From JAIQFL01 sp035295745 (GTDB taxonomy: Bacteria; Acidobacteriota; Terriglobia; Bryobacterales; Bryobacteraceae): a stretch of DNA of 64,000 bases. Both the position numbers and the translations under genes were made by a program. The stretch lies in contig DATGIL010000091.1 of NCBI GenBank assembly GCA_035295745.1, positions 1 to 64,000 on the forward strand. The letters run 5' to 3'. Below are positions 17,853-26,664 of the stretch, in pieces. The notes under the pieces were generated by a model. The model was not told the origin of the DNA. It was given only the letters and a program-made list of their open reading frames with translations, and made no database searches. Every line of letters begins with the position of its first letter. The first letter of the stretch is position 1.

Positions 17853-18707
17853 CTATCGCTTGAATTCGGGATGCGCCTTGAGCCAGGCATCATAACGCAT
17901 GCGCAGCGTCTTGACGGGGTCCAGGTCTTCACCCGCTTTGATGCCGAAGGCCGGCCCGTGATTGGGTTGAGAGACCGTGATGTACATGGCGTATTTGCCG
18001 TTGTTGTGGGAGTTCATGGCATCGCCGGGGCCATTGGTGTCGTTCGGATCGGCCGCCAGGATGTACGCCACCAGCGTAGTGCGGATGGTACACGGAATTG
18101 AGGCGCTCTCCGGTGGCACTGCGGGAATCTGGCAAGTGCAGCGGCTGTCACCCCCCGCCGCATCGGCTGCTTCCATAGCGGCCATTACGCGATCGGTGAC
18201 ACCGCCCTTGGCAGCGAGAAAGGCCTTCACCGCACTTGGCACCACAGCGCCCGATCGCAGAATATTCCCTTGGATGGAATAGAAGATTTCGGTTCCGGGA
18301 ACCTGTCCATGCTGGTCCTGCGTGACGAAGCCGTTGGTGAGCCCGGAGTGGCCCGCCATGCGCCCTTGCAGATCGACAATCCCGAATTGCCGCGACTGGA
18401 ATCCGGGGTCCTGGCTCAGCATCTCGATGATTCGCGCGGGATCGGTTCCGCGCTGTAACTCCTCGAAGACCAGTGTCTGGTTCTGATGCGTAGCCTGGTC
18501 GACGCCCGCCTGGCACGCCGCCACACCTTTTCCGGGCACCACCACCGCCTGAACATCTTTCAGAAAATCGTCCGTGTTACCGGTGCAGGTGGACGACGAA
18601 ATGACCACGCGGCCCGTCGCACGATCCACCGCAATCACTGACCACGTGGCCAACGCGGACGAGTCGAGAGCCAGGAACGCAAGCAGCAGGAGAATCGGTC
18701 GGGGCAT
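17853..18707 (-). CDS. Secreted DUF1028-family protein
   Basis: A 284-aa protein with a signal peptide (MPRPILLLLAFLALDSSALA) followed directly by TWSVIAVDRATGRVVISSST, the N-terminal strand of the DUF1028 family, thought to have an Ntn-hydrolase-like fold. QAGVDQATHQ, DPGFQSRQFGIVDLQG and GHSGLTNG are further family blocks. The enzymatic activity is unproven. First gene of a two-gene unit with the PEBP-like protein. Confidence 0.85.
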   Translation of the reverse strand: MPRPILLLLAFLALDSSALATWSVIAVDRATGRVVISSSTCTGNTDDFLKDVQAVVVPGKGVAACQAGVDQATHQNQTLVFEELQRGTDPARIIEMLSQDPGFQSRQFGIVDLQGRMAGHSGLTNGFVTQDQHGQVPGTEIFYSIQGNILRSGAVVPSAVKAFLAAKGGVTDRVMAAMEAADAAGGDSRCTCQIPAVPPESASIPCTIRTTLVAYILAADPNDTNGPGDAMNSHNNGKYAMYITVSQPNHGPAFGIKAGEDLDPVKTLRMRYDAWLKAHPEFKR

Positions 18708-18819
18708 TCTGTGCGATTGTACTGCACTCAGGAGAAATCGCGCAGCGGGATCTTATCTCATGCAAGATGAGCCTGAACGGATGCCGGATTCTCATGCAAG
18801 GTGAGCCTGAAGGGAAACC

Positions 18820-19290
18820 ACGGGATGCTGGGATCTGATCGTCAGCCCGGACGATTCACAACCAGCCTGGAGCAAATCCGGGCCTTTCCGGCGGGCGGCG
18901 AGGTGCGCTTTGCCTGGAACCCCCGGACGAGGCGTACCGCTCGGTTGAGCAAACCTTGGTACGTCACCAGTGCCAGCCCATTGGTCCACGCAGCCTACCT
19001 ACGCCTGGCCGCGATCTCGGCCTACGCAACACCAGTGTCTACCGGAAACGCACATCAGCTACCAGCCGACAAGCCCACCGTCAAGCCCACCGGGAGCTTC
19101 GCAAGCCCCATGCCTCCGAGATGCCCGTATACCTGCGCATCGACACGGTACACAAGCAGATCACGATGGCCGCAGGGTTGGATCCCTTTAATACCGTCAA
19201 CGAAGTGAAGTGACGCAATGGGAGATGGCGGCGGTCGTGTCACAGATTTCCGAGTTGTGGCTGCTGCTCCGGCTGCCCTACTGGACGGCT
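18820..19290 (+). pseudogene. Decayed integrase-core transposase remnant
   Basis: Conceptual translation in the frame of 18956 gives HRELRKPHASEMPVYLRIDT followed by VHKQITMAAGLDPFNTVNEV, close in layout to the DDE-integrase core of acidobacterial transposases (typically ...LRIDTVHQGD...INAVDEVTQWE). The frame then breaks at a five-base duplication (AAGTGAAGTG, 19203-19212) and continues from 19210 as VTQWEMAAVVSQISELWLLL before losing similarity. No intact reading frame and no clear terminal inverted repeats were seen. The 18708-19357 gap holds nothing else except a short direct repeat (CTCATGCAAGATGAGCCTGA at about 18757, and again with one change at about 18792). Family assignment is from memory. 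Confidence 0.65.
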
Positions 19291-19357
19291 GGTACAGGCG
19301 TGGGGCAGATTACCGGTCTCGACCGGCGACCCGCCCCATCCGATTGGCCGCCAGACG

Positions 19358-21730
19358 CTACCGGGGCGCGATGAAGCTCACAATCGGGAGTGTCGAAAGG
19401 GGCTCCAGTTGCGCTACAGCCACGTGCCCGACTACGACGTTACCTTCCGACTTGGTGATCACCAGCCCGGCGTTCCGTAATACCTCGAGGGCCGCTGGCG
19501 AAGCGCCATTCAGCGTGATCCGCACGTACGCCCGATCTCCGAAAACGAACCGGGCCTCGTCCACCGACGGCCGTCCGCCGCTTTTCACCCGCTGGATGAG
19601 GGCCTGGATGATCGGATCCAGCCTGGCCGCGAGGTTAGCTTTGAGTTCATCCTTCATGGGGCGCGGCCGAGGCGGAGCTACCTGCTGAGGGCCCGCTGCC
19701 TGGCGGCTCATCGGCATTCCCGACGGCCTGTTGCCCCCAGATCCGCCTATGAACCCACCCATCACCGGCATGGGGGACGCCGCCACCTTCACAGCCATGT
19801 CCCGGTCCATTTCGCGCCCGAATACGCCCTCGTAGCTCATGCCTTCGGGCATCTCCACGGGCACATCGACGCGACGGGGAACGCCGCCTTCGGTCACCGT
19901 CTTCTCCTCCACGGCCACAAACGAGGTGAATTGCGTCATCAACCGGAACTCCATACCAAGCTTGGTGATCTGCGCTTTCAAGTCGTCGCCAGTTGTGCCG
20001 CGCTGCAGTCCGTGGAAATCCTGGCTCATCAGGTCGGCCACCCGGCGACGGGCCCAAAGGGTGGCGAGTACGTCGTTCTCCGGCTGCGAGGCCGGCAGGC
20101 TCACGCGGATCTCGCGGGTGAAATCGCGTCCAGCCATCTTGCCTTTCAATCGAATCACGCCGTTCCCCGCGGCGGAGTAACGCCCCGAAATCACCATCGG
20201 CTTGGCGGCGAACAGGTCCGGAATTCGGGCCGGGATAACTTCGCTCACTGCAAGCCCGCCCCAGTCGACGGAAATATCGGTCAACAGCGGATTGCGGATG
20301 CGTTCGTAGAAGCGCCGTGCGGCAGCCGATCCGTCGTCGCGCAGTCCCACATATTCCACCTCGCCACGGCCGTATCGCGCCATGTTGTCGAGCAGAAAGT
20401 GATTCACGGAACTGCCGATGCCGAAGGCGAAGACCCGGGCGTCAGCGTGCTTCTGCACTTCGGCGATGATGTCGAGATCGTTCCCGACTTCGCCATCGGT
20501 CATGAAGCAGATCACTCGCACATGTCCTGGATCGCCGGACGGCGCGAAGGCTGCGCGGATGGCGCGCATCATTTCGGTGCCGCCGCTGCCGTAAGCTCCA
20601 TCCAGGAGTTGGCGCGCGGCGCGGATGTTGTCGGGCGTTGCCGGCACCGGACTCGGGAACAGGATCCGGGTATCGCCCGAAAAAGTGATCAGGTTGAAGG
20701 TGTCGCGCGGGTTCAGGCCGTCGAGCGCCATGCGCATCGTCTCCTTGGCCTTCTCGATGGGGAAGCCGGACATCGAGCCCGAAGTATCCAGGACGAACAC
20801 CAGTTCCTTGGGAGTGGCCTCCTCGGATGTGACACGCTCCGGCGGCTGCAGCATCAGCGTAAAGAATCCGCCATTGGCGCCCTTGTGCGTCAGTACGGCA
20901 TCTTCCACGCGCTTACCAGCTACGGCGTACTTCAATATGAAATCTTTATTCGGGATGGTGGCCTTGTCGCGCAGATGAACGACAGCGCGATCCCCACTGG
21001 GCCGATCGACAGCCACGTCGTGGGTCTTCGACTCCAGCGAATCGATGGGAACCCCCGCCTCAATGCTCACCTCCACGGAGATGTCGTGGCCGGCGCGCGT
21101 TCCTTCGGGTGTAACGTTGGGAGAGATGCGCGATGCATCCGGCACCCTGGTAGTATCCGGGGCCCATCCGCCGCCCTGTTTGCCCGTGGGATGTCCCGGC
21201 ATGTAGCGCGGCGCCACCACCATGGGGAAGTTGAACGCGTAGGTTCCGGCCTCGTAGGGCATCGTCTCCACGTAACTGATGACGATCTTGACCTTCGCGC
21301 CCGGCATTATATTGGCCACCGCCTGGGTGAAGATGTTAGGACGCTCCTGATCGAGCAGTCCGGCCACTTGCCCGGCGCGGCGCGCGTCATCGTATATCTT
21401 GCGGGCTTCTTCGCGCGGCTTGATCAGGCCCCGGATAGTGTGGTCGCCTACAAGCATCGTCATGTCGTCAACCGCGGAATCGGGCGGCAAGGGGAATGTA
21501 TAGACTGCTTCGATCTTCTCGGCGAAGGGATTTTCGAACTCCTGGGTAACGGTGACCCGTGCCAGCGGCCCACTGATCTTGGCGTGGACGTCGGTGTGTT
21601 TCAACGGGCAAATGCCCTTGGGGGTGATCAACGAACCGGGATTTCCATCCCCCTCTTTGGCGAGGATGGAGAGCGGCAGGCACACGAACAGCAGCGCACA
21701 AGCCGTAACAGCAAACGATCGGGACGACAT
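19358..21730 (-). CDS. Exported VIT and von Willebrand A domain protein
   Basis: A 790-aa protein with a signal peptide (residues 1-24). Residues about 40-170 form a VIT domain (VTQEFENPFAEKIEAVYTFPLP; REEARKIYDDARRAGQVAGL; LDQERPNIFTQAVANIMPG), as in inter-alpha-trypsin inhibitor proteins. The vWA domain begins at ELVFVLDTSGSMSG with a complete MIDAS metal site (DxSxS), and CFMTDGEVGND carries the later MIDAS residue. The C-terminal region is Pro/Gly-rich and has no sortase signal. Such proteins are surface or periplasmic adhesion/complex scaffolds. Single gene, divergent from the next membrane-protein gene. Confidence 0.9.
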   Translation of the reverse strand: MSSRSFAVTACALLFVCLPLSILAKEGDGNPGSLITPKGICPLKHTDVHAKISGPLARVTVTQEFENPFAEKIEAVYTFPLPPDSAVDDMTMLVGDHTIRGLIKPREEARKIYDDARRAGQVAGLLDQERPNIFTQAVANIMPGAKVKIVISYVETMPYEAGTYAFNFPMVVAPRYMPGHPTGKQGGGWAPDTTRVPDASRISPNVTPEGTRAGHDISVEVSIEAGVPIDSLESKTHDVAVDRPSGDRAVVHLRDKATIPNKDFILKYAVAGKRVEDAVLTHKGANGGFFTLMLQPPERVTSEEATPKELVFVLDTSGSMSGFPIEKAKETMRMALDGLNPRDTFNLITFSGDTRILFPSPVPATPDNIRAARQLLDGAYGSGGTEMMRAIRAAFAPSGDPGHVRVICFMTDGEVGNDLDIIAEVQKHADARVFAFGIGSSVNHFLLDNMARYGRGEVEYVGLRDDGSAAARRFYERIRNPLLTDISVDWGGLAVSEVIPARIPDLFAAKPMVISGRYSAAGNGVIRLKGKMAGRDFTREIRVSLPASQPENDVLATLWARRRVADLMSQDFHGLQRGTTGDDLKAQITKLGMEFRLMTQFTSFVAVEEKTVTEGGVPRRVDVPVEMPEGMSYEGVFGREMDRDMAVKVAASPMPVMGGFIGGSGGNRPSGMPMSRQAAGPQQVAPPRPRPMKDELKANLAARLDPIIQALIQRVKSGGRPSVDEARFVFGDRAYVRITLNGASPAALEVLRNAGLVITKSEGNVVVGHVAVAQLEPLSTLPIVSFIAPR

Positions 21731-21793
21731 GCAGAACCTCCAGCCTGGGAATGCTGCCAGGGCTGAGTTCCTTTCACGCCTAAAATAGTTTTC

Positions 21794-23149
21794 ATGTCGA
21801 GACGGACCGGGGCGGTACTGTTCGCGTTGTTAGCGGTGCTGTTTCTGGCCGTGAACCGGAACGCCTATCGCGGCTATTTCCAGGACGACGAACTCGATAC
21901 CTTGAGCTGGGCGCGCTACGGGTCCGCAGCGGACTACCTGAAGGCTGCCGTGTCGCCGCGATTTCAGGAGAATAACTTCCGTCCGGCAGGCCATTTTTAC
22001 TTTCACGAGTCGGCGCAACTCTTCGGCTTGGATTTCCCCAAGTACGTGGCTGGAATTCATCTGCTGCACCTGTTGAACGTGTGGCTGGTGTGGATGCTGG
22101 CAAGGTCTTTGGCGGCGTCTCCTTTGGCGGCGGGTCTGGGGGCGGCGTTTTTCGCGTTTCACATGGCGCTGTTCGACGCGGTGTGGAAGCCCATGTATGT
22201 CTTCGACGTCCTGTGCGCTACGTTCTGCCTGGCCAGTCTGCTGCTTTATGCGCGGCAGCGATGGGTGTGGAGCTTCGTGGCTTTTTGGATGGCGTACAAG
22301 TCGAAGGAACTGGCGGTGATGCTGCCGATAGTGCTGGCTTGTTACGAGATCTGGTTCGGAAAGCGCAGATGGAGGCCCTTGCTGGTGTTTTTTGCGGCTG
22401 CGTTCTCGTTCGGGCTGCAGGGACTACTGTTCAATCCGAATCGCGACAACGAGTACACCTTTCGATTCACGCTCACGGCTTTGGCGAAAACGAGCGTGTA
22501 TTATGCGGGGCGGGTGTTTCTGGTGCCGTACCTGGGCTTCGTGCTGCCTCTGGCTGCGCTCCATCGGGGCCGGCGCGTTTGGTTCGGGCTGGCGATGGCG
22601 GGACTATTCTTTTTCCCGCTGCTGTTTCTGCCGGGGAGAGTTTTTGCGGCGTATTGCTACTTGCCGTTCACTGGTATCGCGATAGCGCTGACGGGTTTGG
22701 CGGAAGGAGTTCGCCCGGTGTGGATCGGCCTCCTCGTGCTGGCGTGGATTCCCTTGGAAGTGCACTCGCTGCGCGTGCAGGAGCGCGCCACACTGGCCCG
22801 CGATCGGGACGTGCGGGAATGGGTGACGACGGTGGAGGCGTTCGCGAAGTCGAATCCGGCGATCGATGGCGTGGTGGCCGATGGGGCTCCCGATGGCTTC
22901 GCCCGCTGGGGCGTCGAGGGAGCACTGAAATATGTGTTCAATCAGTACGATCTGAAAGTGAGCTATGCGGGGGATCCGGAAGCAGCGGCGATGGAGAAGA
23001 GCGGGAAGGTCGTGCTACTGCATTGGGACGAAGGACACCACAGGTTGGAAGTACGTGGCGCAAACACTCCTGTTTGCCGCGTCGAGACTCTTCTCGACGC
23101 TTTTCGCGGGTCCACCAGACTCACTGGACACACGAAAGTCTCGACGTGA
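21794..23149 (+). CDS. Glycosyltransferase-like polytopic membrane protein
   Basis: A 451-aa protein with about ten membrane segments. After the first one comes YFQDDELDTLSWARYG, the acidic DD/DE motif in the first periplasmic loop typical of GT-C (GT39/GT83-type) transferases that use polyprenyl-linked sugars, and later HESAQLFGLDFPKYVAGIHL. The C-terminal soluble part (about 335-420) lies outside the membrane. The final 28 residues, from RGANTPVCRVETLLDAF on, are translated REP-like repeat, so the natural C-terminus has been replaced or extended. Function inferred from topology only. Confidence 0.7.
   Translation: MSRRTGAVLFALLAVLFLAVNRNAYRGYFQDDELDTLSWARYGSAADYLKAAVSPRFQENNFRPAGHFYFHESAQLFGLDFPKYVAGIHLLHLLNVWLVWMLARSLAASPLAAGLGAAFFAFHMALFDAVWKPMYVFDVLCATFCLASLLLYARQRWVWSFVAFWMAYKSKELAVMLPIVLACYEIWFGKRRWRPLLVFFAAAFSFGLQGLLFNPNRDNEYTFRFTLTALAKTSVYYAGRVFLVPYLGFVLPLAALHRGRRVWFGLAMAGLFFFPLLFLPGRVFAAYCYLPFTGIAIALTGLAEGVRPVWIGLLVLAWIPLEVHSLRVQERATLARDRDVREWVTTVEAFAKSNPAIDGVVADGAPDGFARWGVEGALKYVFNQYDLKVSYAGDPEAAAMEKSGKVVLLHWDEGHHRLEVRGANTPVCRVETLLDAFRGSTRLTGHTKVST
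23057..23100 (+). repeat. REP-like two-hairpin element inside a gene 3' end
   Basis: Perfect plus-orientation copy: GGCGCAAACA/TGTTTGCC (23057-23078) followed by GCGTCGAGA/TCTCGACGC (23079-23100). It is in frame with, and encodes part of the last residues of, the upstream membrane protein. Downstream GACACACGAAAGTCTCGACG (to about 23145) appears to be a further decayed piece. Confidence 0.85.
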
Positions 23150-23202
23150 GTATCTGAGGTGTCGGAAGGAGTGATAACAGGGCCGCCGTCGTGGCAGCTG
23201 AA

Positions 23203-25632
23203 TCACTCGTATCGCAGGGCTTCGATCGGATCGATCGTGGCGGCGCGGCGAATGGGCGCCCAACAGGCGGCCAGCGCCACAATGCCGAACAGCAGCGCCA
23301 CGCCGGCGAACGTCACAGGATCCGTCGACTCGACGCCGAATAGGAACGTCCTGAGCACTCGCGCCAACAGTACGGCGGCCACAGCGCCGAACACGACACC
23401 GCCTGCGATCAGACGCAATCCCTCCGCGAATACCAGATTACGAATGTGTCTCCGTTCCGCGCCGATCGCCGCGCGAATCGCAATCTCGCGCCGCCGCGAG
23501 GCCACCGAGAGCGCCAGTACTCCGTAAATGCCGACCAGCGTCAGAATGCTCCCAACGGTCGCGAAGCCCACCAGCAACTGCGCGGCGAAGCTTCGAGACG
23601 CCAGCGAATCGTCGCGAATCTGGTCCATCGTCTTCACGTTTTCCACCGCGACCGTCGGATCCACCTCCCGCAACTCGCGCTGCACAGCCGCAATCATCGA
23701 CCGCGGATCCGCCGATGTCCGCACCACGAGGTGTTTCGAAAACGCCATCGCCTGCCAGAAACAGAGGTAAACTTCTGGCTCCGCCATCTTGGTCAAATCG
23801 CCGGTCCGGCTGTTCGCCACTACGCCGACGATCTCGTTGGACGGCCTCTGCCTCCCATTGCCCCAGATCTTCTTGCCGATCGGGTTGCTGTGCGGAAAAT
23901 AGCGGTCAACCAGCGCTTGATTGACAATGGCCACGTACGGCGCTCCATTCTTATCGGAAGGCTGAAAGTCGCGTCCCAACGAAACCGGCTGCCCCAGCAA
24001 ATCGAAATATCCTGGAGTGACGGAGCGGAGCGGCACCTGGACCTTGTCGCTGGCTTTGCTCGCGGGAGGCTGACCTTCGATTTCGATCTCGCCAGGCCAA
24101 TCGTTACCCGTCAGGGGCACGCCCCACGCGAACGCGGCGTTCTGAACTCCGGGAATCGCCGAGACGCGGTTCAGAGCCTGATGATGAAATGCATACCGGT
24201 CTCCCTGCACGGCGGTCACCGTTGCCGTCAAGATGTGTCCCGTTCGAAATCCCGACTGCACCTTGGACAGATTCATCATGGTGCGAATTAGCAGTCCGCT
24301 GCCCACCAGAAGGGCTAAAGTCAGCGCGGTCTGGACCATGGTGACCCCTCGCAACAGTTGGCGCTCTCCGCGACCCGCGCTGCTCTTGGGACCGGCGCTC
24401 TTGAGCACGTTGACGGGATCCATACGCGAGGCGCGCAATGCCGGAAAGAGGCCGGCCAGTACCGCCGCCAGGATCGCGGTGCCGAGTCCCCATGCGAACA
24501 CCGGCCAACCCGTGGTGACCGCGTCCAGACGTGGGATGGCGTGCCCGCCAATCAGCTTGAACAATTTCACGACGCCAAGCGCAATACCAATTCCCAACAT
24601 TCCGCCGGCGAGAGCCAGCAGAAAGCCCTCCGCGGAGACCTGCCGCAAAAGTCCGGCCCGCCCGATTCCCAGTGCGCTGCGAACCGCGTACTCCTGCTGA
24701 CGCTGCAGGCCTCGTACCAGAAGCAGCGCCGCCACATTCCCGCACGCAATCAATAGGACCAGTCCCGCCGCGCCGAGCAGCGGAAACAGAATTCCACGGC
24801 CCTCGCGATTCAGTTCGTCCGTCAGAGACATCAGCCGCGGCGTGTACCCTTCAAAATCGCGATCGCTCTCCGCTTCGCGGGACGCCAGGGCGGTCAACTC
24901 CGCCTGCGCCTGCGGCAACGTCACACGATCCTGCATTCGGCCCACGACGTCCCACTGGCGATCTTTCATTCGCTTGGGGTCGACGGTAGCTGGAAGCCAA
25001 AATCCGACGGGCGCGTTCAAATCGTAATTGGGCTCCTGGGATGCGCCCGGCGAAGGAAGAAAACGCACGTGGGGCGGCATCACTCCAATCACCGTCGGCG
25101 GTGTGTCAAACCGGCTCATGCGGAGAGTCTGTCCGACGATGTTCGGATCTCCATTGAATTTCCGCTGCCAAAGCTCGTACCCCAGAATGATCACGGGCTT
25201 TGCGGCCGCGCCCACTTCGGAGTCGAGGAACGTACGGCCCAGCACCGGTTGGAGTCCCAGCACGCGAAAATAATCTTTGGTGACCCACATTCCTTCCATC
25301 GATTCGCTGCCATCCGGGCGAACGAGGAAATTGAAACTCCAGCCGTAAGCCGCGATTGCTTCCATGTTTTGGGCGCGACTTTGCCAATCCATCCATTGGG
25401 TCGCGGGCCAACCGCCGGAGTTAGTCACGGGCTGCCCATCGGTTCGTGCCGGCGGTATCAATACGAGGCGAGCCGGATCGCGGTATGGGGGCGGGGTCAG
25501 CAGCACGCCTTCGATCAAACTGAAGACGGCGGAAGTCGCGCCGATGCCGAGCGCCAGCGTAAGCATGGCGATCGCAGTGAACCCGGGCTGCTTGAGCAGC
25601 ATCCGCAGACCTACACGCAAATCTCGCAGCAT
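23203..25632 (-). CDS. ADOP-type ABC transporter permease (MacB/FtsX family)
   Basis: An 809-aa permease with two MacB-PCD/FtsX units. It starts MLRDLRVGLRMLLKQPGFTA then LALGIGATSAVFSLIEGVLL, the standard opening of acidobacterial orphan permeases. The first unit has a periplasmic domain (about 45-270) and three membrane helices (VLLIACGNVAALLLVRGLQR), the second repeats the plan (TMVQTALTLALLVGSGLLIR) and ends with LLARVLRTFLFGVESTDPVT. No ATPase gene is adjacent, as usual for this class, so the partner ATPase is encoded elsewhere or not needed. The start follows GGAG at the expected distance. Unlike the second copy at 31.4 kb, it lacks the N-terminal cytoplasmic prefix domain. Confidence 0.92.
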   Translation of the reverse strand: MLRDLRVGLRMLLKQPGFTAIAMLTLALGIGATSAVFSLIEGVLLTPPPYRDPARLVLIPPARTDGQPVTNSGGWPATQWMDWQSRAQNMEAIAAYGWSFNFLVRPDGSESMEGMWVTKDYFRVLGLQPVLGRTFLDSEVGAAAKPVIILGYELWQRKFNGDPNIVGQTLRMSRFDTPPTVIGVMPPHVRFLPSPGASQEPNYDLNAPVGFWLPATVDPKRMKDRQWDVVGRMQDRVTLPQAQAELTALASREAESDRDFEGYTPRLMSLTDELNREGRGILFPLLGAAGLVLLIACGNVAALLLVRGLQRQQEYAVRSALGIGRAGLLRQVSAEGFLLALAGGMLGIGIALGVVKLFKLIGGHAIPRLDAVTTGWPVFAWGLGTAILAAVLAGLFPALRASRMDPVNVLKSAGPKSSAGRGERQLLRGVTMVQTALTLALLVGSGLLIRTMMNLSKVQSGFRTGHILTATVTAVQGDRYAFHHQALNRVSAIPGVQNAAFAWGVPLTGNDWPGEIEIEGQPPASKASDKVQVPLRSVTPGYFDLLGQPVSLGRDFQPSDKNGAPYVAIVNQALVDRYFPHSNPIGKKIWGNGRQRPSNEIVGVVANSRTGDLTKMAEPEVYLCFWQAMAFSKHLVVRTSADPRSMIAAVQRELREVDPTVAVENVKTMDQIRDDSLASRSFAAQLLVGFATVGSILTLVGIYGVLALSVASRRREIAIRAAIGAERRHIRNLVFAEGLRLIAGGVVFGAVAAVLLARVLRTFLFGVESTDPVTFAGVALLFGIVALAACWAPIRRAATIDPIEALRYE

Positions 25633-25926
25633 TCACTTCTCCTCAGGCGGTAAATAGCTTGGACGTCCGAGCGCGGAAAAAGTTGTTCGGGCTGGAGATG
25701 ATCGGTGAACTGGAGACACTTCGGCTGGAAGATCGAGGTAAAAGTAAGACGTTGCAGCGGCCGGTCCCGCGAGATCATACCCCCTCCCCAGAAGGTATCG
25801 ATCCTGTTTCCGACAGCCCCAAGGCTGGGGCTGATAACGAGGCATTTAGAGTTGAAAATGTTTTGCGAATGGCTGTGACTGCAGTTGCACGGAGGACTCT
25901 TGGACGCGTAATCTCGTTCCAGGCCT

Positions 25927-26664
25927 ATGAACTCGGCAACACCAATCCTTTGGAAACGCACGGTAATTGCGCTGCTGTTGTTCGGCACCGCCTTCGGTTA
26001 TCTCGAAGCTGCCGTCGTCAGCTACTTGCGCGCCCTTCACGAGCCCGTGGTGCAGCGTTTGTATCCCGGGCGTGCCTCCGGCGATCTCTTTCCGCTGTTG
26101 ACCCTCGATCAGCTTCGCAGGGAGGCTCCCCAGCAGATTCAGACGCTGGCGATCGAACTGGGCAGGGAGGCCGCGACCATCGCCATGCTGGCAGCCATTG
26201 CGCTCGCGGTTGCGCGCAATTCCGGCCAATGGGCCGCGGCGTTTGTGATCGCGTTCGGAACCTGGGACATCACGTTTTACCTTTTTCTGAAGGTCCTGCT
26301 CGATTGGCCCGCTTCGATCTTCAGCTGGGACATTCTGTTTCTGGTCCCCGTACCCTGGGTCGGACCGGTGATCGCACCCGTGCTGGTCTCGCTGGCGATG
26401 ATCGCGGCTGGCCTGTGGCATCTGCGGCGGGAAGCCGAGGGCAACCCGGTACACATCGCCGCACTGGAGTGGGCCGGGATCCTTGCCGGTGCCATCGTAA
26501 TCGTCATCGGGTTTGCCATGGATTATCGCAATATCTTGTCGGGTGGGATGCCGAATCCATTCAACTGGGCAGTGTTCGGGCTGGGTCTGACGTTGGGGGC
26601 CGGTAGTTACGTGCGCGCCGCAATAGGCGCGAAACGTCTCGCAGCGCTTGAGGCCACCGCGTAG
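25927..26664 (+). CDS. Polytopic membrane protein of unknown function
   Basis: A 245-aa protein with about six hydrophobic segments (for example TVIALLLFGTAFGYLEAAVV and GPVIAPVLVSLAMIAAGLWH) and a loop with YPGRASGDLFPLLTLDQLRR. I do not recognise the family. The last 24 codons (from about 26592) are part of a segment that was later copied twice downstream. The upstream gap 25633-25926 shows no gene, and contains only the divergent upstream regions. Confidence 0.72.
   Translation: MNSATPILWKRTVIALLLFGTAFGYLEAAVVSYLRALHEPVVQRLYPGRASGDLFPLLTLDQLRREAPQQIQTLAIELGREAATIAMLAAIALAVARNSGQWAAAFVIAFGTWDITFYLFLKVLLDWPASIFSWDILFLVPVPWVGPVIAPVLVSLAMIAAGLWHLRREAEGNPVHIAALEWAGILAGAIVIVIGFAMDYRNILSGGMPNPFNWAVFGLGLTLGAGSYVRAAIGAKRLAALEATA

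Noticed and set aside
19931..21766. 611-aa plus-strand open frame
   Set aside because: It is antisense to the VIT/vWA gene, which carries intact MIDAS and VIT motifs; the frame is His/Arg/Gly-rich without domain signs.
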